From positions 1 to 17,303 of the forward strand of contig VSOD01000030.1 of the NCBI GenBank assembly GCA_009774655.1: a stretch of DNA of 17,303 nucleotides, written 5' to 3'. Made by a program: the position numbers and the translations under genes. This DNA comes from Lachnospiraceae bacterium (GTDB lineage: Bacteria > Bacillota_A > Clostridia > Lachnospirales > Lachnospiraceae). This document shows positions 13,428-17,303 of the stretch, piece after piece (position 1 is the first letter of the stretch; each line of letters starts with the position of its first letter). The notes beneath the pieces are model-generated. The model made no database searches. It had not been told where the DNA came from and worked only from the letters and a program-made list of their open reading frames with translations.

Positions 13428-13576
13428 AAAAGAAAGCAACGCGGCCTTACATCCATGCTACGATCGTTTACCCCGTCTGTTTTCCCTCATTTTATTGATG
13501 CAATAATCGGAATCCATAACTTATGTCCTGTGTCATTTTATAATAAATCATGAAAGAATGCGGGAAAATTTACCCA
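13428..13576. other. Intergenic stretch between the XRE promoter and element copy 2
   Basis: No gene is supported. TATAAT-like sequences occur on both strands around 13536-13546 but without acceptable -35 partners. I see no repeat or RNA gene. Confidence 0.4.
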
Positions 13577-13692
13577 TGAAAAGGGAGGATGCCAGGCAGA
13601 GCGAACTCTACCTGGCATTATTATGAAAAAGTTTTAGTTAATCAGTAAACTTGATGTTGTCGGTTTGTTGTGTTGCCTTGTTGTTATCTTAT
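13577..13692 (-). ncRNA. Candidate small RNA or leader RNA, copy 2
   Basis: The same architecture as copy 1: start near 13692, A/C-rich 5' part, hairpin at 13589-13618 with UUCG loop, and the identical CCUCCCUUUU tail. The stem reads TGCCAGG/CCTGGCA here against TGCCAAG/CTTGGCA in copy 1, a base-pair-preserving double change. The 5' part differs at about seven positions, so the two RNAs could have partly different targets. Downstream on this strand is the XRE gene, whose start codon lies about 250 bases past the hairpin. Confidence 0.5.
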
Positions 13693-13698
13693 GGTCTT

Positions 13699-13775
13699 AG
13701 TATACGCATGAGAAATGTCTAAAGAATGTTACCTGCATGAAGTTTTTTTAAATTAAATATGAACAATTCATGAAC
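13699..13775 (-). promoter_or_regulatory. Phased 11-bp operator array and -10 box, copy 2
   Basis: Seven 11-base units in the same phase as copy 1, ending in TATACT (13699-13704). TTCA occurs in units 1, 2 and 4, with TTTA in unit 3. Most base changes between copies fall outside the TTCA cores, which fits selection on them. Confidence 0.6.
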
Positions 13776-13846
13776 GGACAAAATGTAACAAAATAAGTCC
13801 CGGCAGTACATAAACTTGTCTGATCCGGCCGGATACCCTGCAGAAG

Positions 13847-13859
13847 GGTGCAGTGCACC
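13847..13859. promoter_or_regulatory. Small palindrome GGTGCA-G-TGCACC
   Basis: A perfect 6-bp dyad about 50 bases upstream of the symporter -35 box. It could be a regulator site; no family was recognised. The region 13776-13910 otherwise shows nothing. Confidence 0.3.
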
Positions 13860-13910
13860 GTGAATAGCACCCCAGCATTACATCCAAATATGCATGTATA
13901 CATTTATTCC

Positions 13911-13939
13911 TTGCCCGTGACACTTTACTGTGCTATACT
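13911..13939 (+). promoter_or_regulatory. Promoter of the AGCS symporter gene
   Basis: TTGCCC (13911-13916), 17-base spacer and TATACT (13934-13939) preceded by TGC, an extended -10. An imperfect dyad ACACTTTAC / GTAAAAGTGT (13920-13949) encloses the -10, a possible operator. Confidence 0.68.
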
Positions 13940-14003
13940 GTAAAAGTGTATTTTAAAGCATTGAACCTAATATTTTCCGGAAGCAGAGAAGGAGGAGATT
14001 ATT

Positions 14004-15500
14004 TTGAAAGAATATTTTGCAGGCCTTGTTGATTCTGTCACCAGTGTCAACAGCGCCGTCAACAATTTCGTCTGGGGAATCCCCATGCTGGTACTGTTGG
14101 TGGGAACGGGCATCCTGATGACGGTACTGACCAGATTTTTCCAGCTGTCCCACATCGGGCACTGGTTCCAGAACACCATCGGCGGTATCTTTCGTGACAG
14201 ACACATTACGAAACACACCGATAAGGAAGACAAGGCCATATCCCAGTTTCAGTCGCTGTGTACGGCTCTGGCGGCCACCATCGGAACGGGCAACATCGTC
14301 GGTGTGGCCAGCGCGCTGATTGCCGGCGGCCCCGGCGCCATCTTCTGGATGTGGATCGTGGCTTTCTTCGGCATGATGACCAACTATTCCGAAAATGTGC
14401 TGGGCATCTATTACCGCCGCAAGAATGCGAAAGGCGAGTGGTGCGGCGGCGCCATGTACTATCTGAAAGACGGTCTCGGCTCCTATAAGGGCTGTAAGCA
14501 GATCGGTGCGGTTCTGGCGGTGCTCTTTTCCGTGTTCTGTCTGCTGGCCTCCTTCGGTATCGGCAACATGAGTCAGGTGAATTCCATAGCCGCCAATATG
14601 GAAGCGGCCTTCTCCATTCCGACCGTCGCTACAGGTATCGGTCTTATGGTTCTGGCTGCATTGGTCATTGTCGGCGGCCTGAAACGGATCGCTTCCGTTA
14701 CCGAGAAGCTGGTTCCCTTTATGGCCATTGCATACATACTGGGCGCGCTCGCCATCTTTATAGCTAATATCGGACAGTGCGGCGCGGTCTTTTCCGCCAT
14801 TTTCAAGGGCGCTTTCGGCCTAAAAGCCGTGGGCGGCGGCATCGTCGGTTCCGGCGTCAAGCTGGCTCTCACCTGGGGGATGAAGCGGGGTGTCTTCTCC
14901 AACGAAGCGGGCCTTGGTTCCTCCGTGATGGTGCACTCCAACTCCAATGTAAAAGAGCCTGTCCGGCAGGGTATGTGGGGTATTTTCGAAGTGTTTGCCG
15001 ACACCATGGTCGTCTGCACGCTGACTGCCTTTTCCGTCCTTTCATCCGGACTTGTGGATCTGGAGACAGGCGCGGTCTTAAGCGAGGCTTCCGGTTCCGC
15101 CCTGGTGGGCGAGGCCTTTGCCACGATATTTGGCTCCTTCGGCCCGATGTTCATCGCCGTCTCGATCCTGCTGTTTGCCTTCTCCACAGTGCTTGGCTGG
15201 AGCCATTACGGCTCTAAGGCATGGGAATATTTATTCGGCACGAAATCCACCATCGCCTACAAGATCGTGTTTATCCTGATCATCTACGTGGGTGCCACCA
15301 TGAACCTCAGTCTGGCCTGGGATCTGTCCGACACCTTTAACGGACTGATGTCCATGCCTAACCTGATCGGCGTGCTCTGTCTGTCGCCGCTCGTCATGCG
15401 TATTACAAAAAACTATGTGGACCGCGTTATCCGCAGACAGGACGTAAAGCCTCTCCTCTCCGTCTTTCCGGATATCAATGAGGAACACACCGAAAGATAG
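14004..15500 (+). CDS. Sodium:alanine/glycine symporter, AGCS family
   Basis: A 498-aa multi-pass inner-membrane protein (about ten or eleven helices) that imports alanine, glycine or a related amino acid with sodium. The family signature region TIGTGNIVGVASALIAGGPG followed by AIFWMWIVAFFGMMTNYSEN is intact, as are GVFSNEAGLGSS and the C-terminal GWSHYGSKAWEYLFG block. The start is TTG at 14004: GGAGGAG ends about eight bases before it, no ATG is in range, and the N terminus aligns with the usual family start (KEYFAGLVDSV). The gene stands alone with its own promoter and a strong terminator. The exact substrate is not decidable from sequence. Confidence 0.95.
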   Translation: MKEYFAGLVDSVTSVNSAVNNFVWGIPMLVLLVGTGILMTVLTRFFQLSHIGHWFQNTIGGIFRDRHITKHTDKEDKAISQFQSLCTALAATIGTGNIVGVASALIAGGPGAIFWMWIVAFFGMMTNYSENVLGIYYRRKNAKGEWCGGAMYYLKDGLGSYKGCKQIGAVLAVLFSVFCLLASFGIGNMSQVNSIAANMEAAFSIPTVATGIGLMVLAALVIVGGLKRIASVTEKLVPFMAIAYILGALAIFIANIGQCGAVFSAIFKGAFGLKAVGGGIVGSGVKLALTWGMKRGVFSNEAGLGSSVMVHSNSNVKEPVRQGMWGIFEVFADTMVVCTLTAFSVLSSGLVDLETGAVLSEASGSALVGEAFATIFGSFGPMFIAVSILLFAFSTVLGWSHYGSKAWEYLFGTKSTIAYKIVFILIIYVGATMNLSLAWDLSDTFNGLMSMPNLIGVLCLSPLVMRITKNYVDRVIRRQDVKPLLSVFPDINEEHTER

Positions 15501-15519
15501 AAACGGCATAAAAGCACAT

Positions 15520-15547
15520 AAATAAAGGCGTACAAATAAAGGCATAC
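15520..15547. repeat. Two 14-base tandem units between symporter stop and terminator
   Basis: AAATAAAGGCGTAC is followed directly by AAATAAAGGCATAC. This is a short local duplication with one change and no evident function. Confidence 0.7.
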
Positions 15548-15560
15548 AACTCATATAAGT

Positions 15561-15600
15561 AAGCCCCACTCTTTCTCATACAGAGTGGGGCTTTCCTGTT
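15561..15600 (+). terminator. Strong terminator of the symporter gene, possibly shared with fba
   Basis: A perfect 12-bp stem, AAGCCCCACTCT (15561-15572) with AGAGTGGGGCTT (15582-15593), a nine-base loop, and TTTCCTGTT after it. It lies between convergent genes; on the minus strand the sequence after the stem is less T-rich, so termination of fba here is weaker. Confidence 0.88.
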
Positions 15601-15644
15601 GCTGTATTTCTGTTGTTTAATTGTTTATTTTTTTACTTTACGTC

Positions 15645-16613
15645 TTACGCCTTACCGTCAGAACCAAGAACGTTAACGATCTTATGAGCAACCATCTCCT
15701 TAACAGCCTGGCGAGCCGGTTTCAGATACTGACGAGGATCGAAATGATCCGGATGCTCTGCGAAGTACTTGCGGATGTGGCCTGTCATAGCAAGACGGAT
15801 ATCGGAGTCGATATTGATCTTACATACTGCAAGCTCAGCTGCCTTACGAAGCTGCTCTTCCGGAATACCCACTGCGTCAGGCATATCGCCGCCGTACTGG
15901 TTAACCATCTTAACGAACTCCTGCGGAACGGAAGAAGATCCGTGCAGAACAATCGGGAAGCCGGGCAGACGCTTGATGCACTCCTCTAATACGTCGAAAC
16001 GAAGCGGAGGCGGAACAAGGATGCCGTCAGCATTTCTTGTACACTGAGCTGCCGTAAACTTGTAAGCGCCATGGGAAGTACCGATCGCGATCGCAAGAGA
16101 GTCACAACCTGTTCTGGAAACGAACTCTTCCACTTCCTCCGGACGTGTGTAGGACTCTTTACCAGCCTCTACTACTACTTCGTCCTCAACACCTGCCAGT
16201 GTGCCAAGCTCAGCCTCTACTACTACGCCCTTGTCATGAGCATACTCTACAACCTGCTTGGTCAATGCGATATTGTCTTCAAAAGATTTGGAAGACGCGT
16301 CGATCATAACGGAAGTAAAGCCGCCGTCGATACAGGATTTGCACAGCTCGAAGCTGTCGCCGTGATCCAGATGCAGAGCGATCGGAATCTGCGGATTCTC
16401 CTGTGCTGCTGCCTCTACCAGCTTAACCAGATAAGTATGGTTCGCATAAGCACGTGCTCCCTTGGAAACCTGAAGAATAACCGGGCTGTTCAACTCACCT
16501 GCTGCTTCTGTGATACCCTGAACGATCTCCATGTTGTTAACATTGAATGCACCAACCGCATAACCGCCATTGTATGCCTTCTCAAACATTTCCTTTGTTG
16601 TTACTAATGGCAT
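15645..16613 (-). CDS. fba: Class II fructose-bisphosphate aldolase
   Basis: A 322-aa zinc-dependent cytoplasmic aldolase that splits fructose 1,6-bisphosphate into dihydroxyacetone phosphate and glyceraldehyde 3-phosphate. Catalytic D83 and zinc ligand H84 lie in LHLDHGDSFE; EAELGTLAG (133-141), GTSHGAYKF with H181, and VLHGSSS with H224 supply the other metal and phosphate contacts, and NIDSDIR (267-273) is present. A segment at about 190-215 is longer than in the 285-aa Bacillus enzyme and is usual for the longer Clostridia form. Tagatose-bisphosphate activity cannot be excluded by sequence alone. The start at 16613 is chosen because AAAGGTGG lies eight bases before it; the frame extending to 16712 would begin within the promoter. 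Confidence 0.95.
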   Translation of the reverse strand: MPLVTTKEMFEKAYNGGYAVGAFNVNNMEIVQGITEAAGELNSPVILQVSKGARAYANHTYLVKLVEAAAQENPQIPIALHLDHGDSFELCKSCIDGGFTSVMIDASSKSFEDNIALTKQVVEYAHDKGVVVEAELGTLAGVEDEVVVEAGKESYTRPEEVEEFVSRTGCDSLAIAIGTSHGAYKFTAAQCTRNADGILVPPPLRFDVLEECIKRLPGFPIVLHGSSSVPQEFVKMVNQYGGDMPDAVGIPEEQLRKAAELAVCKINIDSDIRLAMTGHIRKYFAEHPDHFDPRQYLKPARQAVKEMVAHKIVNVLGSDGKA

Positions 16614-16683
16614 TGTTGTTACCACCTTTCTTAATATTTTAATATTTTGACCGGCACGGGACCGGATGAAAAGTACTGCATTT

Positions 16684-16712
16684 ATTATAACCCAAAGCCT
16701 GTTTATACGCAA
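16684..16712 (-). promoter_or_regulatory. fba promoter
   Basis: Perfect TATAAT (16684-16689), 17-base spacer and TTGCGT (16707-16712) on the minus strand. The leader is about 65 bases and includes a small CCGG...CCGG hairpin. Confidence 0.65.
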
Positions 16713-16742
16713 ATAGATTCTCTGGAAAATATGTCCAAAAAA

Positions 16743-17303
16743 TCAGGCGTATTCCTGTGGAATCCTGATCTGGAGTACCTGCTGCTCATTGCTGATCACG
16801 GCTTTCAGGTGCTCCCCGCCAAACTCTCCGTCCAGTGACCAGGCCAGCGGCTTCCCGCTCTCCACGATCAGCTCCGACGTCTTATACGTATGGATGTGCT
16901 CCGACTTCACACGCTTGTCCACCAGCGCCATGATGATATTGTTCAGATCCAGCGGATTGGTGGGCCTGCGGATCAGCGTCACCTCAAACAGCCCGTCATC
17001 CAGCAGAATATCCTGCCCCGTGATGCCCCGGAAGCCTCCCACAGAATAGGAATTGGTGACCATCCCGTAGAGGAACTCTCCCTCGATCACCTGATCGTTA
17101 CAGGTGATCTTCAACGGGCAGGCCCGGACGGAAGGCAGCCGCTTCACGCCTTCCAGCAGATAGGCGGCATGTCCCAGTACATTTTTCACGTCCTGCTTCG
17201 TTCCGTAAGACACGTCGGTAAAAATACCGAAAGCCGCCACGTAGATAAAATTATCGTTGTTGAACCGGCCGATATCGCAGGCATAGTTTACGCCGTTCAC
17301 GAC
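16743..17303 (-). CDS. Diacylglycerol kinase-family lipid kinase (YegS/BmrU type), C-terminal 186 residues
   Basis: The frame is open at the window's right edge, so the N-terminal nucleotide-binding half with the family's GGDGT motif is not visible. What remains is the beta-sandwich C-terminal half: NFIYVAAFGIFTDVSY, a lid-like helix, YGMVTNSYSVGGF, LDDGLFEVTLIR, and the conserved WSLDGEFGG whose Asp-Gly-Glu is characteristic of this family. Bacterial members phosphorylate diacylglycerol or related lipids to recycle membrane lipid turnover products. It ends in TAG/TAA-type stop at 16743, about 30 bases before the fba promoter region, and may be read upstream of fba. Confidence 0.9.
   Translation of the reverse strand, partial: VVNGVNYACDIGRFNNDNFIYVAAFGIFTDVSYGTKQDVKNVLGHAAYLLEGVKRLPSVRACPLKITCNDQVIEGEFLYGMVTNSYSVGGFRGITGQDILLDDGLFEVTLIRRPTNPLDLNNIIMALVDKRVKSEHIHTYKTSELIVESGKPLAWSLDGEFGGEHLKAVISNEQQVLQIRIPQEYA

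Larger units (their letters stand above)
13577..13775. repeat. 199-bp duplicated element, copy 2
   Basis: Direct-repeat partner of 12698-12896 at a constant offset of 879 bases with no insertions or deletions. It lies between the XRE gene and the AGCS symporter gene. Similarity stops abruptly on both sides. Confidence 0.93.

Noticed and set aside
12698..13775. Insertion sequence or MITE as the origin of the 199-bp repeat
   Set aside because: No terminal inverted repeats, transposase or target-site duplications are visible, and the internal layout looks like a regulated transcription unit.
1..17303. CRISPR arrays, tRNA or rRNA genes, prophage or plasmid functions
   Set aside because: None were seen. 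Repeats are limited to those listed, and no spacer-repeat pattern, cloverleaf or integrase was found.

Overview
The window looks like a chromosomal stretch from a Clostridia bacterium, most likely Lachnospiraceae. The reasons are moderate GC content, strong AGGAGG-type ribosome sites, a CIRCE-controlled hrcA, a lysine/alanine-rich DUF6465-type protein, and a gene mix (GH36 alpha-galactosidase, AGCS symporter, class II aldolase, BmrU-type lipid kinase) that is usual for gut Firmicutes. The taxon is inferred from style; there is no rRNA or tRNA here. Most genes lie on the minus strand.

Layout. 1-684: 5' part of hrcA with its CIRCE operator. 795-1521: a DUF6465-type gene with its own promoter and terminator. 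1641-2025: a short plus-strand gene (54 aa, GTG start), too short for routine calling, with promoter and terminator hairpin. 2064-6712: uppP, a PLP aminotransferase and a GH36 alpha-galactosidase, all minus and each with a recognisable promoter. 6741-8303: pyk on plus. 8339-10535: an AEC permease behind a GNAT acetyltransferase gene that is interrupted by one in-frame TGA; a possible 64-aa ORF precedes it. 10488-11166: a cytoplasmic cyclophilin on plus. 11227-12678: a membrane-anchored DD-carboxypeptidase-like protein with an unusual acidic repeat tail. 12698-13775: a small XRE regulator gene between two copies of a 199-bp element. 13911-15593: an AGCS sodium/amino-acid symporter. 15645-16712: class II fructose-bisphosphate aldolase. 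16743-17303: C-terminal part of a diacylglycerol-kinase-family lipid kinase.

The most interesting part is 12.7-13.8 kb. A gapless, roughly 90% identical element occurs twice, 879 bp apart, on either side of the XRE gene. Read on the minus strand, each copy has a phased array of 11-bp units (most carrying TTCA), a TATACT -10 box in the same phase, about 75 nt of A/C-rich unstructured sequence, a 13-bp UUCG-loop hairpin whose one stem difference between copies is compensatory, and a CCUCCCUUUU tail complementary to Shine-Dalgarno sequences. This is the layout expected of a duplicated small RNA (or leader RNA) driven by an OmpR/PhoB-type activator. I know of no described family that it matches. 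The XRE gene has its own promoter overlapped by paired TGACAG half-sites, which suggests autorepression.

The remaining genes are housekeeping: central glycolysis (pyk, fba), cell-envelope lipid and peptidoglycan work (uppP, DD-carboxypeptidase-like, lipid kinase), protein folding (hrcA regulation, cyclophilin), sugar release and amino-acid transport. They do not form one pathway, and most have their own promoter.
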